Assembly: GCA_038117225.1 (NCBI GenBank)
Contig: JAYOFM010000028.1
Location: forward strand, 1 to 31,830
From: JAYOFM01 sp038117225
Lineage (GTDB): Bacteria; Pseudomonadota; Alphaproteobacteria; Rhodospirillales; Casp-alpha2
Length of the DNA stretch: 31,830 bases
Reading direction: 5' to 3'
Shown: piece by piece, positions 8,458 through 16,555 of the stretch
How the letters are laid out: the number at the start of each line of letters is the position of its first letter
Position numbering within the stretch: position 1 is the stretch's first letter
Notes under the pieces: generated by a model
Told to the model about the DNA's origin: nothing
Databases searched by the model: none
The model's input: the letters and a program-made list of their open reading frames with translations, nothing else
Position numbers and translations under genes: made by a program

Positions 8458-8826
8458 CTAAAAATCGCCGGACGCAATGGCGGCGAGATCGCCAAGTTTG
8501 TCCTGCCAGGCTTCCAGATCGTCCGGATCGGCATCCAGGTCTTCCTCGGCAATGAGGCGTTCGTGCATCTTGATCAGATCGCGGACGACGCTCATGACCT
8601 CATTGAGTTGCGAATCCGATATGGCGTTGATGGTCAACTTGCCATCAAACAGCATGTCGGCGCGCTCCATCATATCGAGGCTTTCGAGCCTCTTATCCAA
8701 GGTGTCATACTGTTCGCGCCAGGCATTAAGCACGGAATCCTCGGGCGCCGGCCGCCCGCCGGCCGCCTCGTCGAGGGTGCCCATGATGGTCATGAACTCG
8801 TGAACGCTGAATTCTAGCTTTCTCAT
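8458..8826 (-). CDS. Small acidic helical protein of unknown function
   Basis: 122 residues, strongly acidic and predicted mostly helical (LNEVMSVVRDLIKMHERLIAEEDLDADPDDLEAW). There are no cysteines, no membrane segment and no signal peptide. I do not recognise the family. The reading frame is well formed, with coding-like base use, and sits 6 bases from the stop of the convergent E1-like gene. It starts 33 bases after the stop of the N-formylglutamate amidohydrolase gene on the same strand, so it could be the last gene of the peptide-transport operon. Confidence 0.6.
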   Translation of the reverse strand: MRKLEFSVHEFMTIMGTLDEAAGGRPAPEDSVLNAWREQYDTLDKRLESLDMMERADMLFDGKLTINAISDSQLNEVMSVVRDLIKMHERLIAEEDLDADPDDLEAWQDKLGDLAAIASGDF

Positions 8827-8859
8827 GGCGGGAACGTATAAGGGATCGGACCCGGGCTG

Positions 8860-9699
8860 TCACCCCGCATTGGCGGCATAGGCGCAAATGGTCTCGACGA
8901 GGCGATCCAGATCGGCCTTGGTCTTGACGAACAGGTTATTTCGTTCGATCGTGATCTCATCCATATAGAGCCGCCGGTTGACTTCGATCTGCAGGCTGTG
9001 ACGGCCGGCGCTTGGGTCGGAATAGCGCCGTACGAGTTCGACGCCCTTCATCGGGTCATTGATCTTCACCCAATAACCCATGGCCTCCAGTTCCGCGCGA
9101 ACGGCATCGGTGAAGGCGCCATCGCAGGTCGTGCCATCGCGATCGCCGAGAACGAAATCGGCGCGCTCTACCGGGCCGTCGTCGGATGTGGCATCGCCGC
9201 GCGCCGGCATGGAATGGCAGTCAACGTGATAGACGCGACCGAAGGTGGCGTGCAGGGATTCGATGCCATTCGCGACGGCGTCATGGTAGGGGCGCCAATA
9301 ATTATCGATGCGGGCCTGCACCTCGGCAACGGTCAGTTTGCGGTCGTAAATTTCGTAGGTGTCGGCTATGCGACCGAAGATCAGGCCAGCGCTGCGGATC
9401 GTCGTCTTGATCGTCGGTGCCAGCGGTCCTGGCCATGGTGTCTCCAGCATGGCGGCTTCGATATCCAATTCGTTGCGGTTGGGATCGATATAGCTGCGTG
9501 GAAATGATGCCGCGATAAGCGGCGCGCCGCATGCCGGCGCGGCATCGAACAACTCCTCGACGAAGGTATCCTCGCTTCGGCGTAAAATGGCCATATCGAG
9601 CACCGGACGGAAATCTTCCGGATAGACGGTGCCGCTGTGCGGGCTATCGAACAGCGCCGGTACAGCGGGGGGCGCGGGTGGCGTGATCTGAACCGGCAT
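8860..9699 (-). CDS. N-formylglutamate amidohydrolase-family enzyme
   Basis: 279 residues from ATG 9699. Seen: LFDSPHSGTVYPEDF at ~16 (family metal-binding DSPHSG), FPRSYIDPNRNELDI, VYHVDCHSMPARGD (second metal and active-site motif) and QIEVNRRLYMDE near the C-terminus. The family is zinc-dependent and hydrolyses N-formyl-L-glutamate or related N-acyl amino acids. The open frame extends to 9813, but ATG 9699 is preferred: it forms a TGATG overlap with the stop of the upstream ATPase gene, indicating translational coupling. No other histidine-degradation (hut) gene is present, and the transporter context suggests an imported N-acyl substrate, which is inference. Confidence 0.87.
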   Translation of the reverse strand: MPVQITPPAPPAVPALFDSPHSGTVYPEDFRPVLDMAILRRSEDTFVEELFDAAPACGAPLIAASFPRSYIDPNRNELDIEAAMLETPWPGPLAPTIKTTIRSAGLIFGRIADTYEIYDRKLTVAEVQARIDNYWRPYHDAVANGIESLHATFGRVYHVDCHSMPARGDATSDDGPVERADFVLGDRDGTTCDGAFTDAVRAELEAMGYWVKINDPMKGVELVRRYSDPSAGRHSLQIEVNRRLYMDEITIERNNLFVKTKADLDRLVETICAYAANAG

Positions 9700-10706
9700 C
9701 AAGCGTCGTTCAGATGGCAGGCGGAAAGACGCCCCGGCGCGACTTCGCGCAAGACCGGGCGTTCCTCGCGGCAGCGCGCGGTGGCATGCGGGCAGCGGGG
9801 GTGGAAATGGCAACCGGGCGGCGGGTCCAGCGGCGATGGAATTTCCCCCGCCACCGGTTGATAGTCGAAGCCACGCATGTCGAGCCGGGGAACTTCGTTG
9901 AGCAGCGCCAGCGTATAAGGATGGTTGGCGGTTTCGAAGATATCGTCGGTAGTCGCCACCTCGACGACGCGACCGAGATACATGATCACCACCCGGTCGG
10001 AAATGTGCTCAACGACGGAAAGGTCGTGGCTGATAAACAAATAAGTCAGGTCCAGGTCCTCGCGCAGATCCATGAACAGATTGATGACCTGCGCCTGGAT
10101 GGAGACGTCGAGTGCCGCGATGGCTTCATCACAGACCAGAAAGTCCGGCTTGACGGCGAGGGCGCGGGCGATACCGATGCGTTGTCTTTGACCGCCCGAG
10201 AACTGATGCGGATAGCGTCGGCGGTATTCCGGATCGAGGCCCACGCGCAGCATTACCTCGGCCACGTAATCTGCCGCATCCTTGGCATCAACGACCCCGT
10301 GCAACACCGGGGCCTCGCCGATGATATCCTGCACGCGCATGCGCGGATTAAGGCTGGCGAACGGATCCTGAAAGATCATCTGAATGGCCAAGGCCGTGGC
10401 CTTGGCATCGCTGGCATCCATCCCGGCGACCGCTTTGCCCTTGTAGACCACGTCGCCGGAGGTCGGCGGCAGGATGCCGGCGATCATGCGTCCGATGGTC
10501 GATTTGCCGCAGCCCGATTCGCCGACCAAGCCGACGACTTCACCGGGCGCGATCTGGAAATTGACCCCATCGACTGCGTGGACGACCTCTTCCTTCAGAT
10601 TGGAACCGAGTTTGACGGCCATCTTCGCGGCCAAGTCCAGGCGCTTGACGAAATTCTTGGTCAGGTCGCGTACCTCAAGCATGGCGCCGTCGTGCGTGTC
10701 GCTCAT
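9699..10706 (-). CDS. Oligopeptide-type ABC transporter ATP-binding protein (DppF/OppF-like)
   Basis: 335 residues. Walker A GESGCGKST at 62-70, ABC signature FSGGQRQRIGIARAL, and Walker B LVCDEAIAALD, where the usual Pro after DE is Ala. The C-terminal oligopeptide extension is present, with HPYTLALLNEVPRLD and a CHFHPRCPHATARC cysteine segment that in relatives can bind an Fe-S cluster. A ~30-residue insertion (~18-45, LDLAAKMAVKLGSNLKEE) precedes the core. It powers the inner-membrane importer together with the 10703-11692 ATPase. Its start overlaps the stop of that gene by four bases (ATGA), and its stop overlaps the amidohydrolase start. Confidence 0.93.
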   Translation of the reverse strand: MSDTHDGAMLEVRDLTKNFVKRLDLAAKMAVKLGSNLKEEVVHAVDGVNFQIAPGEVVGLVGESGCGKSTIGRMIAGILPPTSGDVVYKGKAVAGMDASDAKATALAIQMIFQDPFASLNPRMRVQDIIGEAPVLHGVVDAKDAADYVAEVMLRVGLDPEYRRRYPHQFSGGQRQRIGIARALAVKPDFLVCDEAIAALDVSIQAQVINLFMDLREDLDLTYLFISHDLSVVEHISDRVVIMYLGRVVEVATTDDIFETANHPYTLALLNEVPRLDMRGFDYQPVAGEIPSPLDPPPGCHFHPRCPHATARCREERPVLREVAPGRLSACHLNDA

Positions 10707-11692
10707 GCTACCGCTTCCCCATCAAGATGAGGATGGAAACAACGAATTTGCCGACCCGGCACCGGCTCGGTGATCGGCGGTAATTCCTCGCACGCGTGAT
10801 CGGCGCGTGGGCAGCGATCCTTGAAGGCGCAGCCCGGCGGCACTTTCAGCAGTGACGGGGTCATGCCCGGAATTTGATAAAGCGGCTTGCCGCGCGTGTT
10901 GTGTCCCGGCACCGAGCCCAGCAGGCCGACGGTGTAGGGATGCACCGGATGGTCGAGTACGTCGTCGAGCGCGCCCTGTTCGGCGAGGCGGCCGGCGTAC
11001 ATGACGCAAATTTTGTCGGCGAGGCCGGCAACGACGGCGAGATCGTGGGTAATCCAGATCATCGCCGTGCCGGTCTCGCGGCACAGCTTCTGCGCTTCGT
11101 AGAGAATCTGCCCCTGGATGGTGACGTCGAGCGCCGTCGTCGGCTCATCGGCGATGATCAGATCGGGTTTATTGATCAGCGCAATGGCGATGGCGACACG
11201 CTGGCGCATGCCGCCGGAAAATTGATGCGGGTAGGCTTTCAGGCGTTCATCCGGAGACGGAATGCCGACTTGGCCGAGGACGTCACGCGCCCGCGCCCGT
11301 GCGTTCGCATCGGACACATTGGGTTCGTGCGCCTGTACCGTTTCGATCATCTGGGTATCGATGCGCAACACCGGATTCAGCGTCATCATCGGGTCCTGGA
11401 AGATCATGGCGATACGATTGCCACGCAGGCTGCGCATGCGCTCTTCATCAAGATCGAGCAGGTTCTCTCCGCGATAGAGGACGCGGCCGCCGACCACCTT
11501 GCCGGGCGGGTCAACCAAGCCGATGACGGAAAACCCGGTGACGGATTTGCCCGAGCCGGACTCGCCCACCAGGCCCATGATTTCACCCGGGTTGATGCTG
11601 AAGCTGACGCCGTCGACGGCCTTGGCGACGCCCGCCTTGGTGAAGAAATGCGTCTCCAGGTTTTCGACGGCGAGCGTGGGCTTTTCCGACAC
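10703..11692 (-). CDS. Oligopeptide-type ABC transporter ATP-binding protein (DppD/OppD-like)
   Basis: 329 residues. Walker A VGESGSGKS at 42-50, signature FSGGMRQRVAIAIAL, Walker B LIIADEPTTALDVT, and the switch His in WITHDLAVV. The C-terminal oligo_HPY extension is present (HPYTVGLLGSVPG, CAFKDRCPRADHACEE). It is the second ATPase of the importer. It is separated by 9 bases from the upstream permease gene and overlaps the following ATPase gene by 4 bases, so the five transport genes form one transcription unit. Confidence 0.93.
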   Translation of the reverse strand: MSEKPTLAVENLETHFFTKAGVAKAVDGVSFSINPGEIMGLVGESGSGKSVTGFSVIGLVDPPGKVVGGRVLYRGENLLDLDEERMRSLRGNRIAMIFQDPMMTLNPVLRIDTQMIETVQAHEPNVSDANARARARDVLGQVGIPSPDERLKAYPHQFSGGMRQRVAIAIALINKPDLIIADEPTTALDVTIQGQILYEAQKLCRETGTAMIWITHDLAVVAGLADKICVMYAGRLAEQGALDDVLDHPVHPYTVGLLGSVPGHNTRGKPLYQIPGMTPSLLKVPPGCAFKDRCPRADHACEELPPITEPVPGRQIRCFHPHLDGEAVA

Positions 11693-11701
11693 GGCGGCGG
11701 C

Positions 11702-12634
11702 CTATTTCTGCAATCGCGGGTTCAGGACGTCGCGCAACTGATCGCCGACCAGATTGATCGACACGATGGTGATCAGCAGGGCGATGCCTGGGAAGAAACT
11801 GATCCAGTACTTGTGGCTCAGCATGTAATCAAAGCCGTTGGCGATCAGCAGGCCCAGCGATGGTTCTGAAATCGGCAAGCCGACACCGAGAAAGCTCAAC
11901 GTTGCTTCCAGTGAAATGGCGTGTGCCGTCTGGATGGTGCCGACGACGATCAGCGGCGGCAGGCAATTGGGCAGCAGATGACGAAACAGGATGCGTTTGT
12001 GGTCGAGGGCCAGGCAGGTGGCGGCCTCGATGTATTCCTTATTGCGCTCGACCAGCGCCGAGCCGCGCACGGTGCGTGCGTAATACGCCCACTGCACCAC
12101 CACCAGGGCAATGATAATCTTGTCGACCCCCTTGCCCAATAGCGCCAGTAGGATCAGTGCCACCAGGATCGATGGAAATGACAGCTGGATGTCGACGAAC
12201 CGCATCAACAAGGTGTCCGTGCGGCCGCCCATGTAGGCGGCGACGAGGCCGACGGTGGCGCCGATACACATGGCGATGACACCCGACATGACGCCGACAC
12301 CGAGGCTGATACGAAGGCCATAAAACATGGCGCTTAGCAGGTCACGTCCGGCACCATCGGTGCCGAGATAGAAGGTCATCCCGGACATGCTTTTCTCGCC
12401 CGGTGGCAGCTTTGAATCGAGCACGCTGACCATCGCCAGATCATACGGATTCTGCGGTGAAATAAACGGCGCGAAAATGGCGATAAAGATAAGGGCGGTC
12501 AGCACCACCAAGGCGCCGGTGGCGACACGGCTTTCCAGGAAATCGGCACGAAATCTCTGGAACGGGGTTTCGACCTGGGCATCCGGATCCGTCGGCGTCG
12601 TGGTCTTGATCGCGGCCTCTGCGTTGGTATTCAT
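11702..12634 (-). CDS. Oligopeptide-type ABC transporter permease (DppC/OppC-like)
   Basis: 310 residues. It has the N-terminal OppC-type segment, a first membrane helix ~38-58 (ATGALVVLTALIFIAIFAPF), then a periplasmic stretch containing the LGTDGAGRDLLSAMFYGLRIS signature. About five further helices follow, with the EAA loop EAATCLALDHKRILFRHLLP that contacts the ATPases. This is the usual DppC length. It overlaps the upstream permease gene by four bases. Substrate specificity cannot be read from the permease. Confidence 0.93.
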   Translation of the reverse strand: MNTNAEAAIKTTTPTDPDAQVETPFQRFRADFLESRVATGALVVLTALIFIAIFAPFISPQNPYDLAMVSVLDSKLPPGEKSMSGMTFYLGTDGAGRDLLSAMFYGLRISLGVGVMSGVIAMCIGATVGLVAAYMGGRTDTLLMRFVDIQLSFPSILVALILLALLGKGVDKIIIALVVVQWAYYARTVRGSALVERNKEYIEAATCLALDHKRILFRHLLPNCLPPLIVVGTIQTAHAISLEATLSFLGVGLPISEPSLGLLIANGFDYMLSHKYWISFFPGIALLITIVSINLVGDQLRDVLNPRLQK

Positions 12635-13608
12635 GATTTCATTTCCTGCAGCCGGACCCTGGGGTCGAGGATCGAATAAAGTATGTCGACCACCAAATTG
12701 ATAATGACGAAGATGAGCACGATGATCATCAGGTAGGCGACGATCACGGGCCGGTCGAGGCCGTTGATGGAATCAATGATCAGCTTACCCATGCCGGGCC
12801 AGGCGAAGACCGTTTCGGTGACTACCGAAAACGCGATCAGGCCGCCGAATTCGAGCCCCAGCACGGTGACCACCGGGATCATGATGTTCTTCATCAGATG
12901 CACGAAAATAATGCGTCGGGTGCTCAAGCCCTTGGCACGGGCGAACTTGATATAGTCCTGATGCACCACCTCGCGCGTGCCGGCGCGTGCTAGCCGGATG
13001 ACCAGCGATATCTTGAACAACGCCAGATTGACCGCCGGCATAAGCAGATGCGACAGGCCGTCGAGGGTCAGAAAACTGACGCTGATGCCCAGAAGCGGCA
13101 CCGTGTCGCCGCGGCCGGTCGATGGCAGCCATCCCAAAATGACCGCGAAGACCATGATGAACATAAGTCCGACCCAGAAAGTCGGCAGGGAGAATCCGAG
13201 TATGGACCCGGCCATGATGACTCTGGATGACCGGGCCTCGGGTTTCAGTCCCGCGAATACGCCGAGCGGTATGCCGATAACCACCGCCATCAGCAACGCG
13301 GCCAGTGCCAGTTCGAAGGTCGCCGGAATGCGTTGCACGATCAATTGCAGCGCCGGCTCGCCATAGACGAAGGATTTTCCGAGATCACCCTGCAGCGCAT
13401 TGGTGACGAACAGGCCGTATTGAACATACCAGGGCTTGTCGAGCCCCATGGAGCGGATAACCCGATCCCGCTCTTCCTGGTCGGCCTCGTCGGAGACCAT
13501 CATTTCCACCGGGTCGCCGACAAGATTGACGCCGCTGAACACCAGGAACGACATCACCAGCACCACCATAGCGCTTTGCATCAGACGGCGGATGATGAAG
13601 ACGGTCAT
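12631..13608 (-). CDS. Oligopeptide-type ABC transporter permease (DppB/OppB-like)
   Basis: 325 residues. A first helix lies at ~7-27 (RLMQSAMVVLVMSFLVFSG), followed by a long periplasmic segment with the DKPWYVQYGLFVTNALQGDLG family signature. Five more helices follow, with the EAA loop KFARAKGLSTRRIIFVHLMKN. The protein forms a heterodimeric channel with the 11702-12634 product. It starts 105 bases after the stop of the binding-protein gene; that spacer contains stem-loops that may uncouple expression of the abundant binding protein from the membrane parts. Confidence 0.93.
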   Translation of the reverse strand: MTVFIIRRLMQSAMVVLVMSFLVFSGVNLVGDPVEMMVSDEADQEERDRVIRSMGLDKPWYVQYGLFVTNALQGDLGKSFVYGEPALQLIVQRIPATFELALAALLMAVVIGIPLGVFAGLKPEARSSRVIMAGSILGFSLPTFWVGLMFIMVFAVILGWLPSTGRGDTVPLLGISVSFLTLDGLSHLLMPAVNLALFKISLVIRLARAGTREVVHQDYIKFARAKGLSTRRIIFVHLMKNIMIPVVTVLGLEFGGLIAFSVVTETVFAWPGMGKLIIDSINGLDRPVIVAYLMIIVLIFVIINLVVDILYSILDPRVRLQEMKS

Positions 13609-13665
13609 GACCCGATTACGCTCCCCCGCGATCCGTTCATCGGATCGTCATTGAGATGTGATGAT

Positions 13666-13700
13666 GTCGGACGGCGCGCCATGGAGACGCACCGCCCGAC
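13666..13700 (-). terminator. Intercistronic stem-loop after the binding-protein gene
   Basis: GTCGG-A-CGG (13666-13674) pairs with CCG-C-CCGAC (13692-13700): eight pairs with one internal mismatch and a 17-base loop, starting 13 bases past the stop codon at 13714. No U-tract follows, so it is more likely a 3'-end stabiliser or attenuator than a full terminator. A second perfect hairpin, GATCCG-TTCAT-CGGATC, lies at 13630-13646. Confidence 0.45.
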
Positions 13701-13713
13701 GATCAATCAGTCG

Positions 13714-15303
13714 TTATTCCGGCACAACGCCCATCGCGATGGTGCGTTCGTCGGTGCGCGCAATGTACCTCAGACCCTTTTTCGCCGCCCAGGTGTTGAC
13801 CTGGTAATGCAGCGGGATAATGCCCAAGTCCTCGCCGACGCCAATGTCGGTCGCCTTGGCGAGCAACATGGCGCGTTTGTCGTCGTCGACCGTGGCAAGG
13901 GCCTCTTCCAGCACCGCGTCCATCTTCGGATTGGAGTGCAGACCCCGGTTCGAGGAGCCCCAACCCTTCTCCTTCGAATAGGTCGCCAGCAGCGAACGCA
14001 AGGGCGAGGACGGTTCGCCGGTGCCCGAGCCCCAACCGACCAGCACGAAGCTGAATTCCTGCGGCTTGTCCGGCCCCCTGTTTTTTGAGCGCTTGAAGAA
14101 GACGCTCTTCGGCATGGTATCCGGTGTCGTCTTGATGCCGATGGCACTAAGCATCTGGGCGATCGCCTCGACGATTTTGGCGTCATTGATGTAGCGGTTG
14201 TTGGGGCCGTGCAGGGTGGTGGCGAAACCGTTGGGGTAGCCGGCTTCAGCCAGCAGTTTCTTGGCGCCTGCCGGATCATACTTCTCTGGCTTCAAGTTGT
14301 CGGAACGTCCGAAGAAGCCATCCGGCAGTAACTGGCCGGCCTTGATGGCGACCCCTTCCATGACCCGTTCGACGATGGCGTCACGGTTGATGGCCTTGGA
14401 AATGGCGCGGCGCACGCGCACGTCCATGAAAGGATTCTTGATGTCCTTGCCGTCCAGACCCTTGGCGAAAGGAGTAGGGTCGCGAAACTGATCCGCCATC
14501 AGGTAGATGACGCGGTTGGACACGCCCTGGCTCAAGGCGAGCTTAGGCTCCTTCTTCAGGCGTTCGATATCCACCGTCGGCACCTGGTCGATGAAGTCGA
14601 CATCACCGGCCAACAACGCGGCGAGGCGGGACGGCGGCGACTTGATCGGCTTGATGATGACTGATTTCCAGTGCGGCTTCTTGCCGAAGTAATCTTCATT
14701 GCGGGCGAATTCGAGAATCTCGCCTTTGGTCCACTTGACGAACCTGTAAGGGCCGGTGCCGTGAGTTTGGCTGCCGTTGTTAAATTCGCCTTCCCACTTG
14801 CCTTCCGACTTCTTGGATACGATATGCACGTTCGACAGGTCGACGGCCATCAGCGGATACGGCTTTGGTGTCGTCACGTGGATGGTGGTGGCGTCGACCT
14901 TCTTGAACACCTTGCCGCCGCCATGGGTATAGAGCTTGAAGCTCGATTTGGCGTTCGGATGCGCGGCGGCGCGCTCCATGGTGAACAAAACGTCATCGGC
15001 GGTGAATGGTGAGCCATCGTGGAACTTAACGCCCGAGCGGAGCTTGAATTCCCAGGTCGTGTCATTGATCGGCTTCCATGAGGTCGCCAAACCCGGCGTC
15101 AGGCGTTGCTTCTCGTCCTGTTCAATCAGACGCGAAAAGATGTGCTGCGCGATCTGGTTGTTGGGGCCGAGGTTGTGGTAGTGCGGATCGATCGACGATG
15201 GCTCTGTGCCGAGGCCGATGGTCAGTGTCTGGGCCTGCACGGCAGCCGGCAGCGAGAACGCTCCGGCGACCAACGCGGCGGCGAAAATTCTCCGAATATG
15301 CAT
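13714..15303 (-). CDS. Extracellular solute-binding protein family 5 (peptide/N-acyl substrate binding)
   Basis: 529 residues, typical SBP_bac_5 length. Signal peptide MHIRRIFAAALVAGAFSLPA with likely cleavage after VQA (residue 24). Mature-protein motifs: LTIGLGTEPSSIDPHYHNL; the ARLIEQ-type segment SRLIEQDEKQRLTPGLATSW; WEFKLRSGVKFHDGSPFTADDV, which is the classic family signature; and GTGPYRFVKWTKGE. It delivers substrate in the periplasm to the two permeases that follow. The family includes binders of dipeptides, oligopeptides, glutathione and opines, so the ligand is open; downstream deacylase genes favour an N-acyl amino acid or short peptide. A CGGGAGG ribosome binding site lies just upstream of ATG 15303. 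Confidence 0.93.
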   Translation of the reverse strand: MHIRRIFAAALVAGAFSLPAAVQAQTLTIGLGTEPSSIDPHYHNLGPNNQIAQHIFSRLIEQDEKQRLTPGLATSWKPINDTTWEFKLRSGVKFHDGSPFTADDVLFTMERAAAHPNAKSSFKLYTHGGGKVFKKVDATTIHVTTPKPYPLMAVDLSNVHIVSKKSEGKWEGEFNNGSQTHGTGPYRFVKWTKGEILEFARNEDYFGKKPHWKSVIIKPIKSPPSRLAALLAGDVDFIDQVPTVDIERLKKEPKLALSQGVSNRVIYLMADQFRDPTPFAKGLDGKDIKNPFMDVRVRRAISKAINRDAIVERVMEGVAIKAGQLLPDGFFGRSDNLKPEKYDPAGAKKLLAEAGYPNGFATTLHGPNNRYINDAKIVEAIAQMLSAIGIKTTPDTMPKSVFFKRSKNRGPDKPQEFSFVLVGWGSGTGEPSSPLRSLLATYSKEKGWGSSNRGLHSNPKMDAVLEEALATVDDDKRAMLLAKATDIGVGEDLGIIPLHYQVNTWAAKKGLRYIARTDERTIAMGVVPE

Positions 15304-15579
15304 CTGGGTCCTCCCGTGGGTGCTTTATAGTGCGTTGGGGCCGATTGCCTCGATTGACACCGCGCCCGCGACGGCATCTTGAACCTAAATTCAGACTGAC
15401 TACAACCCCCGTCGCGGTTGTCGGATTGCGATAGTATTCAAGGTGTTGGCGTTGGTTCAGGAATCTCCTGATGTGTTGCTGGCGCTGCAAATATTGCCGT
15501 ATCACCGGACCACGCGTCAGTGGTAACGTTGCTATCCGTGGCGCCTTATAGGCAACCCTTTCGCGACGGAAATCGTCTT
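15304..15579. promoter_or_regulatory. Divergent control region between the ABC operon and the deacylase gene
   Basis: No gene is visible in these 276 bases. Inverted repeats seen: TCAGGA-ATC-TCCTGA (15457-15471, perfect, 15 bases); ACAACC-8-GGTTGT (15402-15421); and CCGCGACGG (near 15366) with CCGTCGCGG (near 15410). The first is compact enough for a dimeric repressor. Promoter boxes could not be assigned with confidence. Confidence 0.4.
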
Positions 15580-16545
15580 ATGCCCCAAGACTCACGTGAT
15601 AACTATGTCGTAGATCTGAATCCGCCGGATATCGAGCCGTATCGGGCCGGCAATACCGGGATCGATTACTTCACGACGTTCGATTCTGAACGTCCTGGAC
15701 CGCACGTCATGATCACCGCGGTCGTTCACGGCAATGAACTGTGCGGCGCCATCGCCGTCGACCATGTATTCCGCCACGACATCCGCCCGGCGCGCGGCTC
15801 GCTCAGCCTGGGCTTTTGCAACGCCGCCGCCTACCACAGTTTCGACGCCGCCAATCCGACCGCGTCGCGTTTTGTCGACGAGGATTTCAACCGTCTGTGG
15901 ACGGCCGAGGTGCTGGAGGGGGATCGTGACAGTGTCGAGTTACGCCGGGCGCGGGAAATCAGGCCGTTCATCGATACCGTCGATCTGTTGCTCGACATCC
16001 ACTCCATGCAACACGCGACGGCGCCGCTGATGATGGCGGGACCGCTGGTCAAGGGCCGTACGTTGGCGAAGGCGGTCGGAGTGCCGCAAACCGTCGTCTG
16101 TGACGCCGGCCACGCCGCCGGAAAGCGCATGCGCGACTACGCCGACTTTGGCGACGAATCCAGCAAGCGCAACGCCTTACTGGTCGAATGCGGCCAGCAC
16201 TGGGAACAATCCAGCGCCGACATGGCGATTGAAACGACCTACCGGTTTCTGGTCGAAACCGGCGCCATCGACGCCGAGACGGCTGCGCCGTACCTGGCGG
16301 CCGACATCGCGCCGGCGCAGACCTTCATCGAGGTCTCGGGCCCGGTGACCATCACCAGCGACTCCTTCCGATTCGTTGAGGACTACCGTGGCCTTGAGGT
16401 CATCGAGAAAGCGGGTACGGTGATCGGCTACGATGACGACACGCCGGTCAAGACACCCTATGACGATTGCGTGCTGATCATGCCGTCACGTCGCCTTAAC
16501 AGGGGCGCGTCGGCGGTGCGTCTGGGGCGCCACATCGACGCTTAG
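15580..16545 (+). CDS. Succinylglutamate desuccinylase/aspartoacylase-family metallohydrolase
   Basis: 321 residues from ATG 15580; the frame is open to a GTG at 15520, but that start lacks a ribosome binding site and adds a non-family leader. Zinc ligands of the M14-like AstE/AspA family are visible: H50 and E53 in VVHGNELCGA, and H141 in LLLDIHSMQHAT. The conserved DxNRxW motif appears as DEDFNRLW (~101-107), and the likely catalytic glutamate is in LLVECGQHWE. Predicted reaction: hydrolytic removal of an acyl group from an N-acyl amino acid. No other arginine-succinyltransferase (ast) gene is present. It is divergent from the peptide ABC operon whose last enzyme also cleaves N-acyl amino acids, suggesting a shared pathway, which is inference. 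Confidence 0.85.
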   Translation: MPQDSRDNYVVDLNPPDIEPYRAGNTGIDYFTTFDSERPGPHVMITAVVHGNELCGAIAVDHVFRHDIRPARGSLSLGFCNAAAYHSFDAANPTASRFVDEDFNRLWTAEVLEGDRDSVELRRAREIRPFIDTVDLLLDIHSMQHATAPLMMAGPLVKGRTLAKAVGVPQTVVCDAGHAAGKRMRDYADFGDESSKRNALLVECGQHWEQSSADMAIETTYRFLVETGAIDAETAAPYLAADIAPAQTFIEVSGPVTITSDSFRFVEDYRGLEVIEKAGTVIGYDDDTPVKTPYDDCVLIMPSRRLNRGASAVRLGRHIDA

Positions 16546-16555
16546 ATTGACCTCT

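Noticed and set aside
9700..9813. N-terminal extension of the N-formylglutamate amidohydrolase
   Set aside because: It would lie fully inside the upstream ATPase gene; ATG 9699 gives a TGATG coupling.
9714..11869. Two long plus-strand open frames of over 300 residues
   Set aside because: They mirror the two ABC ATPase genes, whose Walker and signature motifs are unmistakable on the minus strand.
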